From Methanobacterium sp. (GTDB taxonomy: Archaea > Methanobacteriota > Methanobacteria > Methanobacteriales > Methanobacteriaceae): a DNA stretch of 20,128 nucleotides. Shown here in pieces: positions 8,011-15,773 of this stretch; position 1 is the first letter of the stretch; every line of letters begins with the position of its first letter. The stretch lies in NCBI GenBank assembly GCA_028700095.1, contig JAQVTJ010000024.1, positions 1-20,128 on the forward strand, read 5' to 3'. The position numbers were made by a program, and so were the translations under genes. The notes under the pieces were generated by a model. The model did no database searches, was not told the DNA's origin, and saw only the letters and a program-made list of their open reading frames with translations.

Positions 8011-8618
8011 ATGGCTAAAATCTGATAATTTAATATTGGAAAATATTGAAATTAATAGTAAAATATCGGTTTCACAGGGATCTATAGTCCCAAATGATGT
8101 TTTAAAAGAAATAATAATTAGATCCAAATATCATTTTATAATGGATTTCTGTATATATAGAATATCATCAAATTGTACAGATTATTCCCATGAATTATGA
8201 TGTTTATTCCTTGGAAAAGGAGTTAACAAGATTTCAAATAGATTTGGTAGAAGAGTAAATTCTGATGAAGCTACTGAACATATTTATAAACGTTATGATG
8301 CATGATTGATACATATTATTAGCCGTAACAAGATTGATAGCGTATGGTTAAACACAGGACCAAAAGAAGATCTATTATCAATTTGTCATTGCTGTCCATG
8401 TTGTTGTTTATGGAAAATGGTCACACAATTACCTGTAAATATTAATAAATGATTTACATCAATAGATGTGAAAATAGAATTTAAAGAGGATCTATTTGGG
8501 ATGTGGTAAATATGCTGAGATATGCCAAGAAAATGCAGTGAAAATATTAGTAGAACCAAATGCAGTTCAACAATCCCTCCAACAAATTAAGAAATTGGTT
8601 GATATTAAAAGTGAGTGA
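8011..8618 (+). pseudogene. Decayed 4Fe-4S (ferredoxin-like) protein gene
   Basis: An almost continuous frame reads through three TGA stops and one frameshift. Recognisable pieces are PNDVLKEIIIRSKYHFIMD, FCIYRISSNCTDY, then stop, CLFLGKG, EATEHIYKRYDA, then stop, LIHI and the Cys-rich ICHCCPCCC, a third stop, and after a frame change near 8490-8500 the ferredoxin motif GCGKYAEICQENAV. In that last motif the first cysteine is lost and the third is Tyr, so the cluster could not form. Two of the TGA codons sit where relatives have Gly (GLIH, GCLFLG), consistent with GGA to TGA changes. The start is unclear: ATG GCT at 8011 is followed by stops. The intact family is a small iron-sulfur protein of uncertain role in methanogens and clostridia. 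Confidence 0.8.
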
Positions 8619-8642
8619 AATATATATTATAAAAAATATTTC

Positions 8643-8650
8643 TTTTTTTT
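8643..8650 (+). terminator. U-run terminator after the iron-sulfur pseudogene
   Basis: An eight-T run about 25 nt downstream of the last stop of the pseudogene and just upstream of the hemB promoter. No hairpin is evident. Confidence 0.35.
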
Positions 8651-8663
8651 AAGTTAAATATTA

Positions 8664-8678
8664 TTTATACTTATAAAA
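8664..8678 (+). promoter_or_regulatory. TATA region of the hemB promoter
   Basis: TTTATACTTATAAAA contains two overlapping TATA-like octamers. Transcription would begin near 8695-8700, leaving a leader of about 30 nt. The ribosome-binding site is a weak GTGAT (8721-8725) directly before the ATG. Confidence 0.45.
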
Positions 8679-8729
8679 TATAATAAATATAATAAATTAT
8701 TAAGAAAAAAGTAAAAAAAATGTGATAAA

Positions 8730-9701
8730 ATGGAATTTCCAGTTACAAGAATGAGAAGATTAAGGAAAAATCATAACATTCGAACAATACTTACAGAAAC
8801 AAAGTTAAATCCTGAGGATTTTGTTTATCCTATGTTTGTGAAAGAAGGATTAAAGGATGGTCATAAGGAACATATTGATACAATGCCTGGTCAGTATAGA
8901 TATTCTGTAAATGATATTGTAGATGAAGCATCAAGACTTGAGGAAATAGGATTATCATCAATACTACTCTTTGGAATGCCATTATTAAAGGATGATAAGG
9001 GTTCAATGGCCTATAATAAGAAGGGAATAGTACAAAAAACCGTTAAAAAACTTAAAAAAGAAACAGATCTTATAGTGATTACAGATGTATGTATGTGTCA
9101 ATATACCTCCCATGGACATTGTGGTATAATAAGAGATAATGAAATAATTAATGATGAAACAATTAATTATCTATCAAAAATAGCATTAAGCCATGCAGAA
9201 GCCGGTGCAGATATAATTGCACCATCTGATATGATGGATGGTAGGGTTGGAGCTATTAGAAAAACTTTGGATTTAAATGGTTATTATAATACAATAATCA
9301 TGTCATACTCTGCGAAATATTCCTCCTCATTTTATGCGCCTTTCAGAGATGCTGTTTGTTCTGCTCCATGTTTTGGTGACAGAAAATCCTATCAAATGAA
9401 TCCTGCTAATATAAAAGAAGCACTTAGAGAAGTGAAAATGGATATTGATGAAGGTGCAGATATTGTAATGATAAAACCTGCAATGCCCTATCTTGATGTT
9501 ATTAAAGATGTTAAAAAGAAATATAACATGCCAACAGCAGCTTACCAAGTAAGTGGAGAATATTCAATGTTAGTTGCAGGGATAAATGCAGGTTATATTA
9601 CAAAAAAATCAATATATGAATCTCTTCAATCAATAAAAAGGGCAGGTGCGGATCTTATAATCACCCATTTTGCACCTGAATTTTTAGAAGGAAATATTTA
9701 A
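8730..9701 (+). CDS. hemB: Delta-aminolevulinic acid dehydratase (porphobilinogen synthase)
   Basis: It condenses two molecules of 5-aminolevulinate to porphobilinogen in the cytoplasm. In a methanogen this feeds coenzyme F430, corrinoid and siroheme synthesis. The 323-aa length is normal. The cysteines Cys121, Cys123 and Cys131 in DVCMCQYTSHGHC are the catalytic zinc site, so this is the zinc-dependent type. The two active-site lysines are Lys196 (SYSAKYSS) and Lys249 (MIKPAMPYLD), the latter forming the Schiff base. The N-terminal arm (FPVTRMRRLRKN) and RDAVCSAPCFGDRKSYQ are also conserved. A CitG-like gene follows 59 nt later and then pheS, probably transcribed together at least in part. 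Confidence 0.98.
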   Translation: MEFPVTRMRRLRKNHNIRTILTETKLNPEDFVYPMFVKEGLKDGHKEHIDTMPGQYRYSVNDIVDEASRLEEIGLSSILLFGMPLLKDDKGSMAYNKKGIVQKTVKKLKKETDLIVITDVCMCQYTSHGHCGIIRDNEIINDETINYLSKIALSHAEAGADIIAPSDMMDGRVGAIRKTLDLNGYYNTIIMSYSAKYSSSFYAPFRDAVCSAPCFGDRKSYQMNPANIKEALREVKMDIDEGADIVMIKPAMPYLDVIKDVKKKYNMPTAAYQVSGEYSMLVAGINAGYITKKSIYESLQSIKRAGADLIITHFAPEFLEGNI

Positions 9702-9760
9702 AATTTATATATAGAAAATTTAAAAAAAATATATTAACTTATAAAAAGGAGTTAAATAAA

Positions 9761-10672
9761 TTGGATCCAGATTTCATTGCAAAAACTGCGCAAATTGCAT
9801 CTGTGCTAGAAGTAAGCGGATATCCTAAACCCGGTAATGTTCACAGAAACCGGGATTTTCCAGATATGATATTTGAAGATTTTTTAATAAGTGGTATTGT
9901 AATTGGTGATACCATAAAAAAAGCCGCTAAAAGAGGAAATAAATATTATAATAAAGATTCATTAGATAAAATTGAGTTAGGTAAATTAATTAAGGAAGCT
10001 GTGGTTGAAACAGATAAATGGATAGCTAATAACACTAATTTAGGGATTATAATGTTATTAACTCCTTTAGCAGCAGCTGCAGGTATGAGTAGTAATATGG
10101 ATGATCTTAGAAATAATGTAGATAATATCATGAAAAATACAACATCATATGATGCTGTTAATCTATATGCTGCAATTAACATTGCAGATGCTGGAGGTAT
10201 GGGAGAAAGGGAAGATTTAGATGTTGGAAGTAACAATGCCAAAAATGAACTTATTGATAAAAATATAAATATGTTCGATGTATTGGATCTATCTTCTCAA
10301 TGGGATATGCTGGCATATGAACTTACAAGAACCATGCCCATTACATTTGACATAGGATACCCCACATATAAAGAGGTTAAAATATCCCATGGCTTAAATA
10401 ATGCAACAGTACAAACATTTTTAACAATATTATCAATATATTCTGATACATTAATATCCAGAAAATATGGTAGAGAAATTGCAGAAAAAGTTTCTGAAGA
10501 TGCAAATATAATAGTAGCTGAAGGTGGAATCTTAACAGATAAAGGTAAAGATTTATTATATAAATTCGAACTTGATTTGGTTGAAAAAAAATTAAATCCT
10601 GGCACAACAGCTGATCTAACAGCATCATCAGTAATGGTTGCTCTTCTTGATGAATATAAGGATAATTTTTAA
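9761..10672 (+). CDS. CitG/MdcB-like (triphosphoribosyl-dephospho-CoA synthase family) protein
   Basis: The 303-aa protein resembles the CitG family, which builds the prosthetic-group precursor of citrate or malonate lyase from ATP and dephospho-CoA. Conserved pieces are SGYPKPGNVHRNRDF (19-33), NTNLGIIMLLTPLAAA (91-106) and the Glu/Asp-rich segments near DAGGMGERED. The start is TTG with a good AGGAG (9747-9751) 9 nt upstream. No citrate-lyase subunit is in the window, and methanogens of this group are not known to ferment citrate, so a different nucleotide or cofactor role is likely; the archaeal members form their own branch. It sits between hemB and pheS in the same orientation. Confidence 0.85.
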   Translation: MDPDFIAKTAQIASVLEVSGYPKPGNVHRNRDFPDMIFEDFLISGIVIGDTIKKAAKRGNKYYNKDSLDKIELGKLIKEAVVETDKWIANNTNLGIIMLLTPLAAAAGMSSNMDDLRNNVDNIMKNTTSYDAVNLYAAINIADAGGMGEREDLDVGSNNAKNELIDKNINMFDVLDLSSQWDMLAYELTRTMPITFDIGYPTYKEVKISHGLNNATVQTFLTILSIYSDTLISRKYGREIAEKVSEDANIIVAEGGILTDKGKDLLYKFELDLVEKKLNPGTTADLTASSVMVALLDEYKDNF

Positions 10673-10680
10673 AATAAAAC

Positions 10681-10688
10681 TTTATAAT
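10681..10688 (+). promoter_or_regulatory. Possible internal promoter of pheS
   Basis: TTTATAAT lies in the 59-nt gap before pheS. It predicts a start near 10708-10712, after the in-frame TTG at 10702 and before the ATG at 10732. It therefore argues for the ATG as the true pheS start. Confidence 0.4.
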
Positions 10689-10731
10689 ATTTATTTCATT
10701 ATTGAATATATTCAATTGGAAAATGATTAAT

Positions 10732-12282
10732 ATGAACAATGATAAACTTCTTAAAATTATTGATGAATTACATATTCATGAAAAAAAGGTTTTAAAAGGC
10801 TTGGAAGCTGCAGGATATGAAGCAACTCCTGAAGAAATAGTTAAATCACAGAAGATGGATATTAAATCAGTTATGAGTGCTGCGGGAATTCTGGAATCAA
10901 GAGGTTTTATAAAGGTTAAAAAGGATGTTAAAGACATTTTAAGCCTTACAAATAATGGTCAACTATATGCTAAGCAAGGATTGCCTGAAAGGAATATATT
11001 AAAAGTTTTAGGGGAAAAAAATTCTATCCCAATGGCTGAAATTGGTAAAGAAACAGGATTAGAACCTAATGAAGTTAAAATTGCAATTGGATGGATAATC
11101 CGAAAAAAATGGGCTTTGGTTGATAAAGGAATTGTTAAAATAACAGAAGAGGGTAAAAAAGATTTAGATACAGATTTTAATGATGAACAACTTCTTAAAA
11201 CATTGCTTGAAATGCAACAATTACTGCTTTTTGAACCATCAAAAATAATTAAAAATGGTTATAACCTTTTAAAACAAAGAAAAGGAATTCTTTCCATAAA
11301 AAAAGATATTAAATATAGTTTAAAAGTTACTGAAGAAGGTAAAAAGATATTAGAACATGATATTGATTTATCTTACACAGCAACACAACTTACACATGAA
11401 CAATTAAAAACAGGTTCCTGGAAGTCTTTGAAGTTTAGAAGTTATGATATCCATGCAGAACATCCTGAAATATTTCCAGGTAAAATACATCCATTAATAA
11501 GAATTATTGAAGAAATTAGGGATGTATTTCTTAATATGGGTTTTACAGAATCCAATGGAAATATTCTAGAATCAGCTTTCTGGAATTTTGACTGTCTTTT
11601 CCAACCTCAAGACCATGCTGCACGTGAAATGCAAGATACATTTTATATAAAAAATCCTGCAAATTCTAAATTACCTGATACTAAACTTGTTCAAAGAGTT
11701 TCTGATGCTCATGAGGATGGGGGATCAACAAGATCTGAGGGTTGGCAATATAAATGGGATCATGAAGTTGCAAAACAGTCTGTTTTAAGAACACATACCA
11801 CATGTGTATCTGCTAGATTTTTAGCAAAATATAAACCACCACTTAAGATGTTTTCTATTGGAAGAGTTTTTAGAAGGGAAACAATTACATATAAACATCT
11901 TCCAGAATTCCATCAAGTTGAAGGAATTATTGCTTCTGAGGATATTAACTATAAAAATCTTCTTGGGATTATAGAAGAATTTTATCATAAATTAGGTTTT
12001 AAAGTAAGGTTCAGGCCAGCATACTTCCCATACACATATCTATCTACAGAATGTGAGATCTATTTACCTGAAAAGGAAAGTTGGATAGAACTTGGAGGAT
12101 CTGGAATGTTCAGACCAGAAGTTCTAGAACCATTAGGGGTTGAAACACCAGTATTAGCATTTGGGCTTGGAATTGAAAGGTTAGCAATGTTAAAATTAGG
12201 GATAACTGATATAAGGATGCTCTATAAAAGTGATATTGGATGGTTGAGAAAATTACCAGTTACAGACGGTGTAAACCTTTAA
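10732..12282 (+). CDS. pheS: Phenylalanyl-tRNA synthetase alpha subunit
   Basis: This is the catalytic subunit of the class II alpha2beta2 enzyme that charges tRNA-Phe. From the chosen ATG it has 516 residues, normal for archaea. Roughly residues 1-220 hold the winged-helix N-terminal modules of the archaeal/eukaryotic type. The catalytic domain follows: motif 1 region HPLIRIIEEIR (253-263), QPQDHAAREMQDTFY (291-305), motif 2 GRVFRRETI...EFHQVEG (377-398) and motif 3 FGLGIERLAML (477-487). I chose the ATG at 10732 because GGA (10718-10720) is well spaced from it and the protein begins MNNDKLLKIIDELH. An in-frame TTG at 10702 and ATG at 10723 are less likely. The pheT partner is not in the window. 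Confidence 0.97.
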   Translation: MNNDKLLKIIDELHIHEKKVLKGLEAAGYEATPEEIVKSQKMDIKSVMSAAGILESRGFIKVKKDVKDILSLTNNGQLYAKQGLPERNILKVLGEKNSIPMAEIGKETGLEPNEVKIAIGWIIRKKWALVDKGIVKITEEGKKDLDTDFNDEQLLKTLLEMQQLLLFEPSKIIKNGYNLLKQRKGILSIKKDIKYSLKVTEEGKKILEHDIDLSYTATQLTHEQLKTGSWKSLKFRSYDIHAEHPEIFPGKIHPLIRIIEEIRDVFLNMGFTESNGNILESAFWNFDCLFQPQDHAAREMQDTFYIKNPANSKLPDTKLVQRVSDAHEDGGSTRSEGWQYKWDHEVAKQSVLRTHTTCVSARFLAKYKPPLKMFSIGRVFRRETITYKHLPEFHQVEGIIASEDINYKNLLGIIEEFYHKLGFKVRFRPAYFPYTYLSTECEIYLPEKESWIELGGSGMFRPEVLEPLGVETPVLAFGLGIERLAMLKLGITDIRMLYKSDIGWLRKLPVTDGVNL

Positions 12283-12315
12283 TTTAAATCCAAAAAATTT
12301 ATATTTATTTATTTA

Positions 12316-12322
12316 TTTTTTT
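12316..12322 (+). terminator. U-run terminator after pheS
   Basis: A seven-T run within a T-rich tract (12301-12322), about 35 nt past the pheS stop. It has no clear hairpin, as is usual for archaeal termination. Confidence 0.45.
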
Positions 12323-12469
12323 AGTATAAATTATTCCATTAAATTTTTAATAAAAAAAAATTTAAAGATTATAATATCTATTCCCAATAAATAAGCCCAT
12401 ATAATAGCTTGGAATACTTGAAATATACAATCTCGGTTAAATAGAAATAAGATTTATAATATGAATATT

Positions 12470-12482
12470 AAAAAAAAGAAGG
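12470..12482 (-). terminator. U-run terminator of the small minus-strand gene
   Basis: On the minus strand this reads CCTTCTTTTTTTT, about 40 nt past the stop codon of the gene ending at 12523. Confidence 0.35.
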
Positions 12483-12522
12483 TTTATTTAATATTTTAAA
12501 GATGGATGATAAATTTTAATTT

Positions 12523-12750
12523 TTATCTTAATTTATTTACTTTGTTAAGTGATCTTTTAGTTGTTTTTGGTTGTTTTGTAACTAATTTTTCAACTATTAT
12601 TGGTATTGCATTGGTAATAATGTCCTTTATTCTTAATGTGGAATATATTAATTGTTCTAAAGTTTTTTCTAATTCTTCTGGTTTATCACTTATTTCACTT
12701 AACATTTCTCTGTTAATTCTTTTATTCTCTTTTGGTTTTCGTAATTTCAT
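12523..12750 (-). CDS. Small basic hypothetical protein
   Basis: I do not recognise this 75-aa protein. It is lysine-rich at both ends, with a helical, leucine-patterned centre (EELEKTLEQLIYSTLRIKDI). No membrane helix or cysteine is present. I call it real because its codons (AAA, TTA, AGA, GAA, CCA, ATA) match the genes around it, whereas the overlapping plus-strand frame (12506-12778) uses T-rich codons foreign to the genus. The start is probably the ATG at 12750, with AGGA (12763-12766) about 12 nt upstream; an ATG at 12762 is too close to that site. It is transcribed alone, facing pheS. Confidence 0.6.
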   Translation of the reverse strand: MKLRKPKENKRINREMLSEISDKPEELEKTLEQLIYSTLRIKDIITNAIPIIVEKLVTKQPKTTKRSLNKVNKLR

Positions 12751-12921
12751 GGATAAACACATTCCTGAATTAAAATAATGGAATTTTATTATCTTTAAAT
12801 CTAACTTTATTTGATGTTTATTTGTTTTAATAAATATTTAAATATACCTAATATATTTTATTTATATAATTGGTTTTTTTTAATAATTTTAAATATATGA
12901 TATTACAGGAAAGTGTTTAAA

Positions 12922-12975
12922 GGGAGGTGAATTTTTAATCTAATTTTAGTTATTATCTTTTTCTTATTTTTATAG
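12922..12975 (+). other. Strong ribosome-binding site with a 14-codon hydrophobic frame but no standard start
   Basis: GGGAGGTGA (12922-12930) is an almost full match to the 16S anti-SD. It is followed directly by an ATT-started frame reading IFNLILVIIFFLFL and a TAG. No ATG, GTG or TTG is in range. This could be a leader peptide ahead of the response regulator gene, or the scar of a lost gene. Confidence 0.3.
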
Positions 12976-13034
12976 AAAAATATATTACCTATTTTCTATA
13001 TAAATAATTTATAAGATGTTTTCAGGAGTATAAA

Positions 13035-13415
13035 ATGAAAAAAAAGCTTATTAAAATTTTGTTGATAGAAGATAATCCTGGTGATGAAAAATCTATTAGA
13101 GAAATGTTAAAAGAAGCTGATGATAATCTTTATGAAATTGTACATACCCCTAGGTTAGATGATGGAATAAAAACCATTGTAGGGGATGGTTTTGATTTAA
13201 TTTTATTAGATCTCTGTCTACCAGATAGTGAAGGAATGGATACTTTTAATGTTATGAAATATAATGCACGTGATATACCTATAATAATTCTTACTGGAAT
13301 TAAAAAAGATATATTTGCTGTTAGTGCTATTGGTAGAGGAGCTCAGGATTATCTAGTTAAAGATGAAATTGATAGTAAGTTATTGGCAAATTCCATTAAA
13401 AAAGCAGTATATTAA
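13035..13415 (+). CDS. Stand-alone response-regulator receiver protein (CheY-like)
   Basis: This 126-aa single-domain receiver relays phosphate from a histidine kinase. The acidic pocket is Glu12-Asp13 (LIEDNPGD), the phospho-acceptor is Asp59 (LILLDLCLPDS), and Thr87 (ILTG) and Lys109 (YLVKD) complete the active site, so it should be competent. No output domain and no kinase gene are nearby, which fits a diffusible relay or a protein-interaction regulator of the Rcp1 kind. The ATG is preceded by AGGAG (13024-13028) at 6-nt spacing. A TATA-like CTATATAA lies near 12996-13003 and another near 12981-12988. Confidence 0.92.
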   Translation: MKKKLIKILLIEDNPGDEKSIREMLKEADDNLYEIVHTPRLDDGIKTIVGDGFDLILLDLCLPDSEGMDTFNVMKYNARDIPIIILTGIKKDIFAVSAIGRGAQDYLVKDEIDSKLLANSIKKAVY

Positions 13416-13510
13416 TTGATAAGATATTTAAATATATTTAATTATATAATTTTTATATGGTTATTTTGATATTTTATTAATATAATAAAGTTTATAATTT
13501 AGAAATAAGT

Positions 13511-13856
13511 TTGGTAGGTAAAAAAACAATTAATAGCAAGTGTAAGATTAATGGTAAGGTATTTGCACTTATTATTGTTAGCTTATCTTCTTTTATATCT
13601 TCGTTCATTGGATCTTCTCTGAATATTGCAATTCCTATAGGTAATGATCTAAATACCAGTATTATACTTTGAATTTGGATACCTATTATTTATTTTCTTG
13701 TTTCTGCAGTATTTTCAGTGCCCATGGGAAGAATTTCTGATGTATATGGCACTTAATAGAATATTCAACTATGGACTGGTTATATTTACTCTTGCTATTT
13801 TGTTCTGTGCAATTTCTCATTCAACCTTATTTCTCCTTGTTTTCAGGGAAATTTAA
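13511..13856 (+). pseudogene. Remnant of an MFS drug-efflux transporter (DHA2/EmrB-QacA type)
   Basis: About 115 codons remain of a protein that is normally over 450 residues. The frame starting at TTG 13511 gives a first membrane helix, then SSLNIAIPIGNDLNTS (the family's conserved end of helix 1) and, after a TGA, WIPIIYFLVSAVFSVPMGRISDVYG, which contains the MFS loop motif GR-x-x-D. Two stops follow. A shifted frame then continues with NYGLVIFTLAILFCAIS and ends at a TAA (13854-13856). The rest of the gene is missing. There is at least one nonsense codon, one frameshift and a large 3' deletion. Confidence 0.75.
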
Positions 13857-13900
13857 TATCCCCTAAAAACACAGTATATATAATTTAAAATAAGAAATAT

Positions 13901-13919
13901 CCATTTATAAAAATCCATT
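13901..13919. repeat. Dispersed intergenic repeat, shortened copy
   Basis: CCATTTATAA (13901-13910) followed at once by AATCCATT (13912-13919). It has the two blocks of the longer copies at 3622-3645 and 15740-15773 without the spacer. It lies just after the transporter remnant. Confidence 0.35.
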
Positions 13920-14057
13920 CTCAAGATATTTTGTATAAAATTTATTATAATGAATTTTTATAAGATTTAAATAGATCTTTTTTTTAAGATATTATTAAAA
14001 TGGGTTTTATGGTAACTTTAACTTATTATAGGTTTAAAAGTAGTAGGATGATAAAGT

Positions 14058-14720
14058 CTAAATTAACTTTTTTTTAAGGTACCATCCTATTAATCCGCAT
14101 ACTGCACCATTAATAATTCCTAATATAGTATATGGTATTATTATAAGAAATGAACCTATCAATAGACTTCCTAAAAAGAAGGATATTGCACCGGTTATTG
14201 CTGCGTTTTTTGTTCCGATTATAATATTTTTAGATAAATAACCAATAAATGATAATAATATAAATATTAATAATATTGAAATGCCCTGTGTGAATTTTAA
14301 TATTAAAACTATTAATATTGTTACTGGTACAACTAACAACCATTGTATATTATAAAGGTTAAATTCATTTAATATAGCATTTATACCTATCCCCATACCT
14401 GGAAGGGTTCTATGGATTCTGTTTTGGTTTCGTATATTATAAATATGCTTTCCGATATTATTATAATAAAATTGATGTAATATTTCTTTTGTATTCATTT
14501 TTGGAAACGAAAATATGGATTGTATTTTTTTTCTTAGAAACTCTCTTTTAGTAGGTTTTTTTCTTAATAACACCTGTTTCCATTTGGGATCAACAATATC
14601 TAAATTTTCTAAATATCGTAATTTACCTCCACAAACACATTTATCCATAAAATCTTTTGCAGATTCACTTGTTTGTAATTTATAATAACTCTTACATTTA
14701 CTGCAAATTAAATAACCCAC
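14058..14720 (-). CDS. Zinc-ribbon multi-pass membrane protein
   Basis: The 220-aa protein has an N-terminal zinc ribbon Cys6-x2-Cys9 ... Cys28-x-Cys30 followed by GGKLRY, a basic linker (about 50-105) and four hydrophobic segments in the second half (about 123-142, 144-163, 170-192 and 193-214). The Gly/Ala-rich helices near the end (AAITGAISFFLGSLLIGSF and GIINGAVCGLIGWYL) resemble DUF5518-like membrane domains. No enzyme motif was seen, so the function is unknown. The start is GTG with a strong GAGGTG (14726-14731) 5 nt upstream. The ribbon matches that of the surface protein at 6058-6840, so the same cytoplasmic module is attached to two different membrane parts. Confidence 0.78.
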   Translation of the reverse strand: MGYLICSKCKSYYKLQTSESAKDFMDKCVCGGKLRYLENLDIVDPKWKQVLLRKKPTKREFLRKKIQSIFSFPKMNTKEILHQFYYNNIGKHIYNIRNQNRIHRTLPGMGIGINAILNEFNLYNIQWLLVVPVTILIVLILKFTQGISILLIFILLSFIGYLSKNIIIGTKNAAITGAISFFLGSLLIGSFLIIIPYTILGIINGAVCGLIGWYLKKKLI

Positions 14721-15176
14721 TTAAACACCTCATAATTTATTTATTGAAAGAAATAATATTATTTTTTTTAATATATCTGCTTATTTTTTTCTATTACTTA
14801 TATTAAATGAATTAGCTAATAGGATAATTTTTCTTTATCAAAATATTAATCAATAAAAGAGATCCGAATATTATAATAATATGATTAAATATGGTATATA
14901 GAAATTTATATTTTATAATATAATGTGTAGACTTCTGTTATTCTGTAAGATATACCATTATACAGTGTTTTTTTTTAATTAGAACTACAAATAATCTTAC
15001 TTATAACTCTTATTATTACGTTAATATTTTCTGTATAGAAATTTTATCCATATTTATATATTTTATTATAATTGAAACATAGAATTAATTTTTGTTCTTT
15101 CATAATATTCCTAATAAATGTAATCTTATTAAAAAAATAAGGTTAAAATATGCTTTGACATTAAAAAGAATATATT
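14721..15176. other. Intergenic stretch with a candidate small transcript
   Basis: No protein-coding frame is convincing. A plus-strand TATA and hairpin plus U-run lie at 14904-14976 (separate entry). A weak stem CTTATT/AATAAG (15125-15141) lies about 35 nt past the stop of the secreted-protein gene and may help end its transcript. The rest is A/T-rich without structure. Confidence 0.35.
14904..14976 (+). ncRNA. Candidate small RNA: TATA box, about 45-nt transcript, hairpin and U-run
   Basis: ATTTATAT (14904-14911) would start a transcript near 14932. The stem CTGTA (14943-14947) / TACAG (14961-14965) is followed by TG and nine T (14968-14976). No plus-strand gene lies upstream that would need this terminator. 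The call rests only on promoter-like and terminator-like sequence. Confidence 0.2.
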
Positions 15177-15614
15177 TTATTTAATACATAACATAAAGAC
15201 ATTATAAGCCATTGGATAGTCTTCTGTTTCACTACCTAAATAGTATACCATAACTATATATTTTCCTGAATCCCATTTTTCACTATTTGTAAAGAAATAA
15301 GCATATCCACCAGCAATGGTGTTGGAAACTGTGTTAAACATAACTTTTCCCTGGAAATCAATCACAGTAAAACCTATACTTCTAAACCAAAGTGGTTTTC
15401 CACCATCAACATGTAAAGATGTTACAACATTAAATGGTTTACCTTCTTTAATATTCACAACAGAATTAATTAATTTTCCAGGAAAATGTAGGGGATCTAT
15501 TGTGTATGCTTTAATTTCTGTTGTATGTGCTGCACTAACAGCTTGAATACCTGTCAAAAATACTCCACTTATAATAATTATAGCCATTATCGATATAATC
15601 TTATTTAAACCCAT
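15177..15614 (-). CDS. Small secreted protein of unknown function
   Basis: This 145-aa protein has a clear signal peptide: a short basic start (MGLNK), a hydrophobic core to about residue 22, and a VSAA cleavage site near 28-29. The mature part of about 117 residues is rich in beta-forming residues and aromatic positions (LWFRSIGFTVIDFQGKV, GGYAYFFTNSEKWDSGKYIVMVYY), which suggests an immunoglobulin-like beta sandwich. A single Cys sits near the C-terminus (MLCIK). I do not recognise a named family. The ATG has TGGAG upstream at good spacing. Confidence 0.75.
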   Translation of the reverse strand: MGLNKIISIMAIIIISGVFLTGIQAVSAAHTTEIKAYTIDPLHFPGKLINSVVNIKEGKPFNVVTSLHVDGGKPLWFRSIGFTVIDFQGKVMFNTVSNTIAGGYAYFFTNSEKWDSGKYIVMVYYLGSETEDYPMAYNVFMLCIK

Positions 15615-15739
15615 TTTTCAAACTCCAAAATTTAACAATGCTATAAATTGAAGTGATGTATATTATTATATTAAATTAAATATATATCTCTTTTTCTAAT
15701 ATTAATAATCTTTAATAATAAACAATCAACCAAATATAT

Positions 15740-15773
15740 CCATTTATAATAATGAAGGCCAATAATCCATTAT
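15740..15773. repeat. Dispersed two-block intergenic repeat, copy 2
   Basis: CCATTTATAAT (15740-15750) and ATAATCCATTAT (15762-15773), the same two blocks as at 3622-3645 but with an 11-nt spacer. This copy is framed by a 10-bp inverted repeat, AACCAAATAT (15728-15737) and ATATTTGGTT (15812-15821). It lies about 125 nt upstream of the small secreted-protein gene, in an otherwise empty 300-nt gap (15615-15915). Confidence 0.45.

Noticed and set aside
8190..8460. Recoding of TGA as Trp or selenocysteine in the iron-sulfur gene
   Set aside because: Two of the TGA codons fall on conserved glycines, the cluster cysteines are also mutated, and a frameshift is present; no SECIS-like stem was apparent. 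Decay explains everything.
12379..12416. TATTCC/GGAATA inverted repeat with inner AAGC/GCTT arms after pheS
   Set aside because: Short arms with a large loop between convergent genes and no promoter; not enough to call an RNA or regulatory element.
12506..12778. Plus-strand 90-codon hydrophobic frame that looks like a small membrane protein
   Set aside because: Its codons are T-rich and unlike the neighbours, while the overlapping minus-strand frame has typical codon usage. The hydrophobicity comes from reading the complement of a Lys/Glu-rich gene.
13670..13675. TGA as Trp in the MFS remnant
   Set aside because: The family's conserved Trp is the TGG two codons later, judged by its spacing to the GR-x-x-D motif, so the TGA is at a different position. 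The gene is also truncated and frameshifted.
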